A DNA stretch of 36,493 nucleotides from Pyrinomonadaceae bacterium. Lineage in GTDB: Bacteria > Acidobacteriota > Blastocatellia > Pyrinomonadales > Pyrinomonadaceae. The position numbers and the translations under genes were made by a program. Positions 1 to 8,008 of this stretch are shown in pieces (the first letter of the stretch is position 1; every line of letters begins with the position of its first letter). The DNA lies in the NCBI GenBank assembly GCA_019694345.1, contig JAIBCA010000091.1:1-36493 (forward strand). Direction: 5' to 3'. Under the pieces are notes generated by a model that saw only the letters and a list, made by a program, of their open reading frames with translations, was not told the origin of the DNA and ran no database searches.

Positions 1-2
1 GA

Positions 3-1724
3 ACCTTGTACACCGACCAGACGCCGCTTGACCTCGCCAACGCCGGCATCACGCCGCTGACGCAGCAGGAACAGAACGGCCGCAACCTTTTTGTCGCGAA
101 CGAATGCGCGGTCTGTCACGCCGGTTCGCTGACGAGCGACAACAGTTTTAGGTACATCGGCGTCCGTCCGCCAAATGATGACACCGGCCGCTTTCAGGTA
201 ACCGGCAATAACGGCGACCTCGGGCGTTTTCGTACCCCGAGTCTGCGAAATGTCGAACTTCGCGGCACGTTCTTTCATAACGGCCGGTTCAACACGCTCG
301 ACCAGGTCGTAGCCTTTTACAATCGAGGCGGTGACTTTAACGCACCAAACAAGGATCCCGACGTCCGACCGCGCGGGTTGAATCCGCAGCAGCAGGCCGA
401 CATCGTCGCATTTCTGCGGCGTCCGCACACCGACCCGCGTGCAGCGGCGGAGCTGCCGCCATTCGATCGGCCGACGTTGTTCTCTGAGTCGAATCGCGTC
501 CCGGTCGTTACGGGTACGGGCGTTGCCGGTTCGGGCGGCCAGGTGCCGCAGCCGGTGGCGATCGAACCGCCGCTGGTCGGAAACCCGGCATTCACGGTGG
601 CTGTCTCGAATGCACTCGGTGCAGCAAACGCCGTACTCGTCATCAATTCGACCGATCCCGGCACGGCGTCGATCCCAGCTTCAGGCTCATTCCTGAGGCA
701 GAGCATCACGCTTCAGGGCAACGGCTCGGGCGGCGGATTTGGCTCTGTCATCGTCAATATTCCGGACAATCCGGCACTGGTCGGCCAGACGTTCTTCGGC
801 CGATGGTACGTGACCGATGCGGGTGCGGCCGGCGGATTTTCGGTATCACGAGCGTTCACCTTCACCGTATTCGGCGAGGCAACAGCGGTAAACTCAGCGG
901 CTCATGTTGATTTTGACGGCGATAACAAGACGGACATTTCTATATTCCGTCCGTCGAACGGCCAGTGGTGGTACTCGCGCAGCAGCGACGGCACGAGTGT
1001 CGGTATGCAATTTGGCAACGGAACGGACGAGATCGTTCCGGCAGACTTTACCGGCGACGGCAAGACGGATGTGGCGGTGTGGCGTCCGGGCGTCGGCCAG
1101 TGGTTCGTGCTGAGGAGCGAGGACAACAGCTTCTACGCGGTTCCCTTTGGCTCGTCCGGCGACATTCCGGTGCCGGCCGATTATGACCGTGACGGAAAGG
1201 CCGATGTTGCGGTATTTCGTCCGGCAAGTGCAACCTGGTTCATCCAGGGCAGCACGCAAGGCACCATCATTCGGCAGTTCGGAGCCAACGGCGATCAGCC
1301 GCAGGTCGGCGACTATGACAACGACGGCACGGCAGACCTCGCCATTTTCCGCCCCGCAAGCGGCCAATGGTGGATCGAACGCTCGACCGCGGGGCTGCTC
1401 GCGACGCAATTCGGCGTCTCGACCGACAAGCCCGTCGCAATGGATTATACGGGCGACGGAAAGACGGACATTGCGTTTTGGCGGCCCTCGACTGGTGAGT
1501 GGTTCGTGCTGAGGAGCGAGGATCTGAGCTTCTTTGCAGTCCCGTTCGGCTCATCGACCGATCTGCCCGCACCGGGCGACTATGACGGTGACGGTAAGTC
1601 GGATCAGGCCGTTTTCCGCCCGTCGACCGGCACGTGGTATGTGAACCGTTCGACGCAGGGCATCCTGATCACGGCGTTCGGTTCGAACGGCGATCAGCCC
1701 GCCCCGGCGGCTTATCTACCCTAA
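3..1724 (+). CDS. Cytochrome c peroxidase-like protein with C-terminal FG-GAP/VCBS repeats (5' partial)
   Basis: The reading frame is open to the left edge, so the true start lies outside the window; the TTG at 6 is not a credible start. Counting from that TTG, residues 34-38 are a CxxCH haem c site. They are followed by hallmarks of the C-terminal domain of di-haem cytochrome c peroxidase/MauG proteins (TPSLRNV, a FHNGRF stretch, VVAFYNRGG, then LNPQQQADIVAFL near 125-138). Residues about 150-300 form a Pro/Gly-rich, probably beta-rich linker region that I do not recognise. Residues 302-568 are six repeats of 44-45 residues with DxDGDxKxDxAxFRP cores, like FG-GAP/VCBS calcium-binding propeller blades. 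The protein is probably exported, since haem c is attached outside the cytoplasm. The missing N-terminus would normally carry the signal peptide and first haem. A peroxidase or related oxidase role is inferred from family only. Confidence 0.8.
   Translation, partial: TLYTDQTPLDLANAGITPLTQQEQNGRNLFVANECAVCHAGSLTSDNSFRYIGVRPPNDDTGRFQVTGNNGDLGRFRTPSLRNVELRGTFFHNGRFNTLDQVVAFYNRGGDFNAPNKDPDVRPRGLNPQQQADIVAFLRRPHTDPRAAAELPPFDRPTLFSESNRVPVVTGTGVAGSGGQVPQPVAIEPPLVGNPAFTVAVSNALGAANAVLVINSTDPGTASIPASGSFLRQSITLQGNGSGGGFGSVIVNIPDNPALVGQTFFGRWYVTDAGAAGGFSVSRAFTFTVFGEATAVNSAAHVDFDGDNKTDISIFRPSNGQWWYSRSSDGTSVGMQFGNGTDEIVPADFTGDGKTDVAVWRPGVGQWFVLRSEDNSFYAVPFGSSGDIPVPADYDRDGKADVAVFRPASATWFIQGSTQGTIIRQFGANGDQPQVGDYDNDGTADLAIFRPASGQWWIERSTAGLLATQFGVSTDKPVAMDYTGDGKTDIAFWRPSTGEWFVLRSEDLSFFAVPFGSSTDLPAPGDYDGDGKSDQAVFRPSTGTWYVNRSTQGILITAFGSNGDQPAPAAYLP
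909..1709 (+). repeat. Six FG-GAP/VCBS-like repeats arranged as a duplicated three-repeat block
   Basis: Each unit is 44-45 codons and begins with an Asp-rich loop (for example DFDGDNKTD, DYDGDGKSD) followed by FRP or WRP and a W-containing strand. Repeats 1 and 4, 2 and 5, and 3 and 6 resemble each other more than their neighbours: 2 and 5 share WFVLRSED and AVPFGSS, and 3 and 6 share STQG and NGDQP. A 24-base identity at 1100-1123 and 1499-1522 is offset by exactly 399 bases (133 codons), consistent with tandem duplication of a three-unit block. Confidence 0.85.
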
Positions 1725-1751
1725 AAGCGGGTAGTATTCGTGCACAACTCC

Positions 1752-1783
1752 GGCCGGATGCCTCGCGCATTCGGCCTTTTATT
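1752..1783 (+). terminator. Rho-independent terminator of the cytochrome/VCBS gene
   Basis: A 10-bp stem (1752-1761 with 1767-1776, one G-U pair) and a five-base loop are followed by TTTTATT. It lies 28 bases after the plus-strand stop. There is no T-run on the minus-strand side, so it should not act on the converging rsmA transcript. Confidence 0.85.
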
Positions 1784-1830
1784 GTCGAGATCTTTAGGAT
1801 CTAAGATATCGTAACGCCGGAGACGGCGGA

Positions 1831-2640
1831 CTACGAGGCGCGTTCGACCGCCGCGTAGAGTTTTAGCCATTCGTCGAGCGTGAGCGTCTCGGCCCGGCGG
1901 CCGGCATCGATGGCAGCGGCGGTAAATGCCGCTTCGGCGTCCGGAACTACCGAACGCAGGTTGTTGCGGAGCGTCTTACGTTTTTGGGCAAAAGCCATGC
2001 TCACGAGGCGCCGAAAACGCGGTTCGTCCGCCGGAGATGCCGCCTTTGGCGTCAGACGGGCGATCGAACTCCAGACCTTCGGCCGGGGGTAAAATGACTC
2101 GGGGGCCACATCGAAGAGCCGCTCGCATTCGAACGCCGCCTCGACCAATACCGTAAAATATCCTCGTTCGCTGTCGCCGCCCCGTGCGGTGATCCGCTCG
2201 ACCACCTCACGCTGAAACATAAACACCGCCCGCTCACAATGATGTCGGGCGATCGAGACGCTCTCGAGGATCGGCGTCGAAATGTTGTACGGCAGGTTGC
2301 CGATGATCTTGACCGGGCCGCCGCCGATGCCCGACAGCAGAGCCTCGAGATCGACCTGCAGAACATCATCGGCGATGAGCCTAAACCGCGGATGTGAACC
2401 AAACTCGGCACGAAGCAGCGGGTGAAGGTCACGGTCGATCTCGATCGCTGTCACATTGGCCCCCGTTTCCAGCAGCATACCGGTCAGAGCGCCGCGGCCG
2501 GGGCCGATCTCGACCACATTGTCGCCGGGACCGGCTTGGACAGCTGCGACGATCCGCCGCACGGCCGAATCGTCCGTCAGGAAATTCTGCCCGAACGCCT
2601 TTTTTGCCCGAGGGCCCGATCTGCCGAATTTGTGCCTCAT
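1831..2640 (-). CDS. rsmA: 16S rRNA (adenine1518/1519-N6)-dimethyltransferase RsmA/KsgA
   Basis: This enzyme dimethylates two adjacent adenines in the 3'-terminal hairpin of 16S rRNA using S-adenosylmethionine, a late 30S assembly step in the cytoplasm. The 269-residue length is normal for the family. Visible motifs are QNFL at 18-21, the SAM-binding EIGPGRG at 44-50, an acidic EID at 67-69, the catalytic NLPYN at 115-119, and the C-terminal helical part with FAQKRKTLRNNL. The ATG at 2640 leaves room for the conserved basic N-terminal stretch before QNFL. It is a single gene, convergent with the cytochrome gene and divergent from the DUF1800 gene. A possible promoter lies so close upstream that the transcript may have almost no leader. 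Loss of the enzyme classically gives kasugamycin resistance. Confidence 0.96.
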   Translation of the reverse strand: MRHKFGRSGPRAKKAFGQNFLTDDSAVRRIVAAVQAGPGDNVVEIGPGRGALTGMLLETGANVTAIEIDRDLHPLLRAEFGSHPRFRLIADDVLQVDLEALLSGIGGGPVKIIGNLPYNISTPILESVSIARHHCERAVFMFQREVVERITARGGDSERGYFTVLVEAAFECERLFDVAPESFYPRPKVWSSIARLTPKAASPADEPRFRRLVSMAFAQKRKTLRNNLRSVVPDAEAAFTAAAIDAGRRAETLTLDEWLKLYAAVERAS

Positions 2641-2648
2641 CGCACTAG

Positions 2649-2677
2649 ATTCTAAGACGCAGATCGCCGATATACAA
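2649..2677 (-). promoter_or_regulatory. Candidate sigma70-type promoter for rsmA
   Basis: On the minus strand there is TTGTAT (2672-2677), a 17-base spacer and TAGAAT (2649-2654). The -10 matches consensus at five of six positions, the -35 only at TTG. Predicted initiation falls within a few bases of the ATG at 2640, implying a leaderless or nearly leaderless mRNA. Confidence 0.35.
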
Positions 2678-2720
2678 TGCGGGTGCGGTCATAGCTCACG
2701 CAGCCGATCTCGTTTTTGTC

Positions 2721-2749
2721 TTGGAATGCAGAGAAAACTCGGCTAGAAT
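2721..2749 (+). promoter_or_regulatory. Candidate sigma70-type promoter for the DUF1800-DUF1501 operon
   Basis: TTGGAA (2721-2726), exactly 17 bases, then TAGAAT (2744-2749). The transcript would start near 2756, giving a leader of about 54 bases before the ATG at 2810, which has AGGA a few bases upstream. Confidence 0.5.
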
Positions 2750-2809
2750 CGTTAGCTAACTATCGTACCAGGCGTAATCCGTTACAAACTATCTAGGCGT
2801 GTAGGAAAT

Positions 2810-4954
2810 ATGAAACGTTTGATCTCAGCGGCATTTCTTTCTCTGGCTCTAATCGCGTCCGCGGCGGCTCAGGACGATCCGAATCCCAATTCCCCGACTC
2901 CGGTGCTGCTCAGTGCGGCCGAAACAGGCCGTGTACTGGCGGTTGAGCCCGGTGATTTCAACGGACGGCTTCCAAAAGCTGCAAAGACGGTCTTCAGCGC
3001 GGGGCGTGACTCGGAGGCCGTGCTATTCATGCGACGTCTGCCGTTGATCGATGGCGAAGGCGCGAACGCATTTCGCGTTTACGTCAAACAGCCGAACGGC
3101 CGCACTTTCGAGCTTAGATCGGATGAGATACTGCCGACGGGCCGCGACATCATTGCTCTGAGAATATGCATTTGTGACGTTGCCGGTTATCGCGGGCAGC
3201 CGGGGGATACCGGAGATTCCTGGATATACGTGACGTGGCGAGGTATGGCGAGCAACCCGCTCAAGATCGCTCTCGGCTCACAGGGCGGCAAGATCGGCCC
3301 GCCGCCGGAATTTGCCGCCGCGGTACCGGCCGCACCTGAATTTGTCGGCTACCGTTGGTCCGGTGACCGGACGCGATTTTTGGAACAGGCGACCTTCGGC
3401 CCGTCGGCGGCAATGGACGACCGCATACGCCGAATAGGACTCAGAACGTGGCTTGCGGAGCAGTTCGAGGCACCGTATCCGTACATACCGCTTCCCGACC
3501 CGCCGCAGATGCCGACGACACCACCGACCGATTGCCAGGCCGGCACTAACCCGACATGCTTTCGCGAACGCTATTCGATGGTGCCGCTGCAGCAATGGTT
3601 CTTTCGCGAGGCGTTTTACGGCAACGCTCAGCTTCGTCACCGGACGGCCTGGGCACTGAGCCAGATACTTGTCACCTCTGGGACGACCACACAGCAGTCG
3701 AGCCACGCGATCGCGTATCACAAGATACTGAACGACGGTGCCTTCGGCAATTACCGATATTTGCTCGGTGACGTTACGCTGAGTCCGACGATGGGCAATT
3801 ATCTTGACATGGTCCGGAGCACCAAGACCAACCCGAACGAAAACTATCCGCGCGAGATACTTCAGCTCTTTTCGATCGGATTGTTCGAACTTAATCAGGA
3901 CGGCACTCACAGGCTTGATGGGCAAGGCCGTTCGATACCGACGTTCGATCAGACGATCATCAATGATCTGTCGAGGATATTTACGGGCTGGACCTATTGC
4001 AACACGCAAGCGTGCGGCAACGCGACGCCGGGAATTGTCAATTACAAGGACCCGATGGTGCTGATCCCTGCCAATCACGATCTCGGGGCCAAGACGCTCC
4101 TGTCATATCCGGGAGCGCAGGTCACGTCGATCGCGGCCTGCACCAACTGTACGACGGACGCGGCGATCACGGCATACGCCAACGCCTCGCTCAAAGATGC
4201 CCTCAACAACATCTTCGGCCACCCGAACGTCGGGCCCTTTATCGGCAAGCTCCTGATCCAGCATTTGGTCACGAGTGACCCTTCGCCGGCGTATGTTGGC
4301 CGCGTCGCTTCAGCCTTTAACAACAACGGCTCGGGCGTTCGGGGTGATATGAAGGCGGTCATTCGGGCGATCTTGCTCGACCCGGAGGCTCGCGGCGACG
4401 TCAAGACCGCACCGCGATACGGCAAATTGCGTGAACCGGTCCAGATCGTAACCAATCTCGGCCGCCTGTTCCCGGCCAAGGCATACAACGGCATCGACCC
4501 GTCGGACGGCGGCGTCAGCTCATACGTTGCGGCGATGGGCCAAAATCCGTTCTATTCGCCGACCGTGTTTAATTATTTCATGCCCGATCACACGATAGCG
4601 GGCACGACGATCAACGCACCGGAATTCGAACTGCTGAACAGCGGCACGGCAGTGAAACGGACGAATTTCCTCTATGTACTCGGATTTGAAGGGCTGACGC
4701 CCAACGCAACTGACGCTCTTCGCGGCACATCGCTCGATTATTCCGAAATGATCCCGATCGCACAGGGCGACCCGACCGCCGCGCAGCTCGTGGATGCTCT
4801 CAATACCAAGATGATGCACGGCACGCTCGCCCCGGCACATCGCTCGCTGATACTGACGGCCGTGCAGGCGGTCCCCGCGAGCGACCCGACACTTAGGGTG
4901 AAAACAGCCGTCTATTTGATCGCGGCCTCGTCACAATACCAGGTGCAAAAATAA
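2810..4954 (+). CDS. Exported DUF1800 family protein
   Basis: A 714-residue protein with a clear Sec signal peptide (residues 1-21: basic MKR start, hydrophobic core, cleavage after SAAA-Q). The DUF1800 region starts near residue 185 with RFLEQATFGPS and continues with features usual in the family: the RHRTAWALSQ segment, MGNYLDM, NENYPREILQLFSIG, a FTGWTY stretch and a C-terminal PNATDALRG region. Biochemical function of DUF1800 is not established. Members are typically encoded next to DUF1501 proteins, as here, where the two genes are four bases apart and surely co-transcribed. The residues before the domain (about 25-180) look like an N-terminal beta domain that I cannot name. Start supported by AGGA upstream and by the signal peptide. 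Confidence 0.88.
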   Translation: MKRLISAAFLSLALIASAAAQDDPNPNSPTPVLLSAAETGRVLAVEPGDFNGRLPKAAKTVFSAGRDSEAVLFMRRLPLIDGEGANAFRVYVKQPNGRTFELRSDEILPTGRDIIALRICICDVAGYRGQPGDTGDSWIYVTWRGMASNPLKIALGSQGGKIGPPPEFAAAVPAAPEFVGYRWSGDRTRFLEQATFGPSAAMDDRIRRIGLRTWLAEQFEAPYPYIPLPDPPQMPTTPPTDCQAGTNPTCFRERYSMVPLQQWFFREAFYGNAQLRHRTAWALSQILVTSGTTTQQSSHAIAYHKILNDGAFGNYRYLLGDVTLSPTMGNYLDMVRSTKTNPNENYPREILQLFSIGLFELNQDGTHRLDGQGRSIPTFDQTIINDLSRIFTGWTYCNTQACGNATPGIVNYKDPMVLIPANHDLGAKTLLSYPGAQVTSIAACTNCTTDAAITAYANASLKDALNNIFGHPNVGPFIGKLLIQHLVTSDPSPAYVGRVASAFNNNGSGVRGDMKAVIRAILLDPEARGDVKTAPRYGKLREPVQIVTNLGRLFPAKAYNGIDPSDGGVSSYVAAMGQNPFYSPTVFNYFMPDHTIAGTTINAPEFELLNSGTAVKRTNFLYVLGFEGLTPNATDALRGTSLDYSEMIPIAQGDPTAAQLVDALNTKMMHGTLAPAHRSLILTAVQAVPASDPTLRVKTAVYLIAASSQYQVQK

Positions 4955-4958
4955 GAAT

Positions 4959-6440
4959 ATGAAAGAATCACGCAGAGATTTTTTGTGCAGATCGGCCGCG
5001 GCCCTCAGTATGACGGCACTCGCGACGCAGTCCGGATATTTCAACGGGATGTCGGTGCTCGCTCAGCGCAGCGTCAAACAGCCTAAAAGTGACGCGGTCC
5101 CGGCCGATTACCGAGCCATGGTATGCATATTCCTGTTTGGCGGCAACGACGGCAACAATCTGATCGTACCGAACCATAGTGACGCGAACGTAAGCAATTA
5201 TGCTGCCTACAGCGCTGCACGGGCGACACAGGGCTTGGCATTGCCGCAGGCGTCCCTCCTGCCGATCTCGGTTCCGCGTATCGGCGGCCTGACATACGGA
5301 CTGCATCCGTCGCTCGGAACGGTCACGGGCGGCATCAATCCGGGGATACATCCGCTGTGGGCGTCGGGCAAGATGGCGGCACTCACGAATGTCGGGACGC
5401 TTGTGCGGCCAATGACGCGTGCCGAGTATCAAAACGGCAGCGTCCCGCGTCCGCGGCAATTGTTTTCGCACTCGGACCAGTCTAACCAGCAAATGAATGC
5501 AAACGCCGGCGAGGTGACCATGTCGGGCTGGGGCGGCCGAATGTCGGACAAAATGTCGGCCTCGAACAACCCCGGACGGCTGGTTCCGACCGTCAATTCA
5601 ATTGCCGGTGAGCGAATATTTACCATTGGCGAACAGCTCTTGCCGCTGGCGATCGGCCCGGCACCGACGCCGCTGAGCAGCATTCTCGCCCTTACGGGGA
5701 CCACCGGATCGGCGGCCGCGAACGCCCGTTACGCGGCATTGAACGGCGGTTTTGGGCTGTCGGCGGCGAATGAACTGGAGACTGCGTCGAACGCGATACA
5801 CCGAGAGGCACTCGCGATCGCCGGTTCGCTCAATAACAGCACCGATGTCACCGTCGCCTTTCCGAATACGGGCATCGGCAACCAGCTCAAACAGATCGCC
5901 CGTCTGATCAAGAATCGGACGGCCCTGAATATGAACCGGCAGATATTTTTCTGCACTCTGGATGGATTTGACACGCACAGCGCCCAGTTGACCGCCCAGA
6001 CGGGGCTCTTCACACAGTTAAGCCAGGCGTGCCGTGCATTTTACGACGAGATGACCACACAGTCGCTTGGAGGCCAGGTCACACAGTTCACGCTTTCGGA
6101 TTTCGGCAGGACGTTCAACCCGGCTGGTTCGGGCGTCAACGTCGGCAGCGATCACGCCTGGGCAAACCACTCGCTCGTAATCGGCGACAGCGTCATCGGC
6201 GGCGATTTTTATGGCATGAATACGACGAACGGCACACCTTTCCCGACGCTGGTACAAAATGGCCCCGATGATGCCGATATGGGCGGTACGGCACGAGGAC
6301 GCTGGATACCGACGACCGGTGTCGAGCAGTATGCGGCAACGCTGGCAAAGTGGTTTGGGCTCGAGCAGGCCGATATGGGATATGTTTTCCCGAACCTGGG
6401 CAATTTCGCCCAAACCGATCTCGGGTTTATGCTGCCCTGA
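4959..6440 (+). CDS. Tat-exported DUF1501 family protein
   Basis: The 493-residue protein starts with SRRDFL, a twin-arginine motif, followed by a hydrophobic segment (about 11-35). Export in folded form through Tat is therefore likely. The body matches DUF1501, a family with distant resemblance to the alkaline phosphatase/sulfatase fold: an FLFGGNDGNN segment near residue 58, FCTLDGFDTHSAQ near 330, a TLSDFGRTF segment followed by GSDHAWANHSLVIG. The Asp and His residues in these segments are candidate metal ligands, but no substrate is known. It is the second gene of a two-gene operon with DUF1800. Its last 14 bases overlap the 3' end of ribD on the other strand, and I see no terminator hairpin between them. 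Confidence 0.88.
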   Translation: MKESRRDFLCRSAAALSMTALATQSGYFNGMSVLAQRSVKQPKSDAVPADYRAMVCIFLFGGNDGNNLIVPNHSDANVSNYAAYSAARATQGLALPQASLLPISVPRIGGLTYGLHPSLGTVTGGINPGIHPLWASGKMAALTNVGTLVRPMTRAEYQNGSVPRPRQLFSHSDQSNQQMNANAGEVTMSGWGGRMSDKMSASNNPGRLVPTVNSIAGERIFTIGEQLLPLAIGPAPTPLSSILALTGTTGSAAANARYAALNGGFGLSAANELETASNAIHREALAIAGSLNNSTDVTVAFPNTGIGNQLKQIARLIKNRTALNMNRQIFFCTLDGFDTHSAQLTAQTGLFTQLSQACRAFYDEMTTQSLGGQVTQFTLSDFGRTFNPAGSGVNVGSDHAWANHSLVIGDSVIGGDFYGMNTTNGTPFPTLVQNGPDDADMGGTARGRWIPTTGVEQYAATLAKWFGLEQADMGYVFPNLGNFAQTDLGFMLP

Positions 6441-7539
6441 CGTAGGAAGTTATCTCGAGGTCGCGGCCGAGAACGGTGACCTCAATGTCGTCGAGCTTGA
6501 GTGTCCCGGCGAGAGATTCGGCTCCCATTCCGCCGATCGCCGTCGGAGCCTCGCGGCCGCCAATGATGAGCGGTGCCGCAATGAAAGTGATCTTGTCTAC
6601 CAGTCGGGCGTCAACGAAGGCACCGGCAATCTCAGTACCGCCCTCGACCAAAACGCTCTGAATTTCGCGTTTGCGGAGTTCTTCGAGCACCACCGCGAGA
6701 TCGCGGCCTCCCATTTCCAGTTCGACAACGTCAACGCCCTGTGAACGAAGGCGATCGGCTTTCTCGTGGTCGCGGCTATTCGTGAAAACGATGGTCGGAG
6801 CGTCCGACGTGGTCACGGCGAGCGTTGAATCAACCGGTAACTGCAGGCGGTTATCGAGGACGACACGCACCAGGGGCCGCCGTCGCTCTTTACCGCTGCG
6901 ATCGGTCAGGCTCGGGTCATCGACTGTCGCGGTATTGCCGCCGACGAGGATGGCGTCGTGCTCGTGCCGGAGTTCCTGAACTCGTGCGCGGGCGTCTTCG
7001 CCGGAAAGGGCCGTCGAAACACTCGAATCGACCGATATTCGGCCGTCGAGCGACATCGCGAGCTTGAGATGGACAAACGGCCGCCGCGAACGGTGCCACG
7101 TTATGAATTTTTCGTTCAAACGGCCACCTTCAGTCGCGAGCAGCCCGACCGAGACCTCGACGCCCGCCGAACGCAAGTGTTCGAAACCGCGACCGGAAAC
7201 GAGCGGATTCGGATCCTCGATCGGACAAACGACGCGACGAATGCCGGCGTTAATGAGTGCCTCGGTGCAGGGCGGAGTCTTGCTATGGTGATCGTGCGGC
7301 TCAAGCGAAACGTATGCAGTTCCGCCGCGGGCACGCTCGCCCGCCTGTTCGAGAGCGATGGCCTCGGCGTGAATGACGCCGTCAAGCGTGTATGTTCCCT
7401 CGCCGACTATCTGGCCGTCGGCTGAAACGATGACGCATCCGACGAGCGGATTGGGGCTGACGAGCCCGCGTCCGGCGGCGGCGAGTTCAAGTGCACGCCG
7501 AAGAAATGTGATGTCTAGGCTCTCGGTCACAGATTTCAC
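6427..7539 (-). CDS. ribD: Bifunctional riboflavin biosynthesis protein RibD (pyrimidine deaminase/reductase)
   Basis: RibD catalyses two consecutive cytoplasmic steps of riboflavin synthesis: deamination of the diaminopyrimidine from GTP, then NADPH-dependent reduction of the ribosyl side chain. The N-terminal deaminase domain (about 8-150) shows NPLVGCVI, HAE at 57-59 and TPPC ending at Cys91. The reductase domain (about 153-370) shows HLKLAMSLDGRI and LVEGGTEIAGAF. The 370-residue length is usual. The first Cys of the usual EPC...PPC zinc-binding pair is His82 here (EPHDHH), so the site would be His57/His82/Cys91. The ATG overlaps the stop of the upstream TIMP-like gene by four bases, indicating translational coupling in an ftsY-led operon. 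Other rib genes are not in the window. Confidence 0.94.
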   Translation of the reverse strand: MKSVTESLDITFLRRALELAAAGRGLVSPNPLVGCVIVSADGQIVGEGTYTLDGVIHAEAIALEQAGERARGGTAYVSLEPHDHHSKTPPCTEALINAGIRRVVCPIEDPNPLVSGRGFEHLRSAGVEVSVGLLATEGGRLNEKFITWHRSRRPFVHLKLAMSLDGRISVDSSVSTALSGEDARARVQELRHEHDAILVGGNTATVDDPSLTDRSGKERRRPLVRVVLDNRLQLPVDSTLAVTTSDAPTIVFTNSRDHEKADRLRSQGVDVVELEMGGRDLAVVLEELRKREIQSVLVEGGTEIAGAFVDARLVDKITFIAAPLIIGGREAPTAIGGMGAESLAGTLKLDDIEVTVLGRDLEITSYVRAA

Positions 7540-8003
7540 GCTCGCGGAAACTTATTTGGCAGCCGGCGCTTGCCGAGGAACTCCTCGTCGGGACTCTTGC
7601 CCACCAATACGGAGGTTCGCGAACAGCTATTGGCCGTCAGGGCTTTGGCAGTGCCGTTGGCATAGACGATGTAATTTTCGCCAAGTTCGAAGCTGACGCC
7701 GCAGATGCAGCAAATATTAGCCGTCGTAACCTCGACCATTTGCGGGACCGAGCCTTTCCATTGGCCGGCGACCTCAAATTTGGCGATCATTCGCAGCGGC
7801 TGGTCGCCCATTTTTTCCTTCGAATAGCGGATCTCGACGACCTTGCCGACAAATACCGCGACCGACGAAGCTTTTGCCTCGGTAACGAGCTGTTTGACGC
7901 TCTTGTTTCGGTCCGGCAGCACGCAGGAACACGCCACAGCGGCGTTGACCGCAAATAGTACGACCATAATGCCGACGATGCCGATGATTGTGTTTCGTTT
8001 CAT
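7536..8003 (-). CDS. Small exported TIMP/netrin-like domain protein
   Basis: 155 residues with a signal peptide (1-24) ending in AVA, so cleavage would expose Cys25-Ser-Cys27 at the mature N-terminus. An N-terminal CxC is the hallmark of TIMP-like (NTR/OB-fold) proteins, and the rest fits the bacterial versions: VAVFVGKVVEI, a KFEV...QWKG strand pair, a CCICG cluster at 98-102, GENYIVYA and a final CSRT with Cys127. A lipoprotein is possible but less likely, because position -3 of the lipobox would be Ala. In animals the CxC amine chelates the active-site zinc of metalloproteases. Inhibitor activity here is not shown. It sits between ftsY (five-base gap) and ribD (four-base overlap), so it is expressed with housekeeping genes. 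Confidence 0.75.
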   Translation of the reverse strand: MKRNTIIGIVGIMVVLFAVNAAVACSCVLPDRNKSVKQLVTEAKASSVAVFVGKVVEIRYSKEKMGDQPLRMIAKFEVAGQWKGSVPQMVEVTTANICCICGVSFELGENYIVYANGTAKALTANSCSRTSVLVGKSPDEEFLGKRRLPNKFPRA

Positions 8004-8008
8004 TTCAG

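Noticed and set aside
894..1409. Long minus-strand reading frame inside the VCBS repeats
   Set aside because: It is the antisense shadow of a repetitive high-GC gene and has no domain features; the plus frame has clear repeats and motifs.
1806..1830. Short CGCCG/CGGCG hairpin after rsmA
   Set aside because: A five-bp stem without a T-run; rsmA termination remains unassigned.
3278..4078. 266-codon minus-strand frame inside the DUF1800 gene
   Set aside because: Arg-rich composition typical of antisense shadow; the plus-strand gene is well supported.
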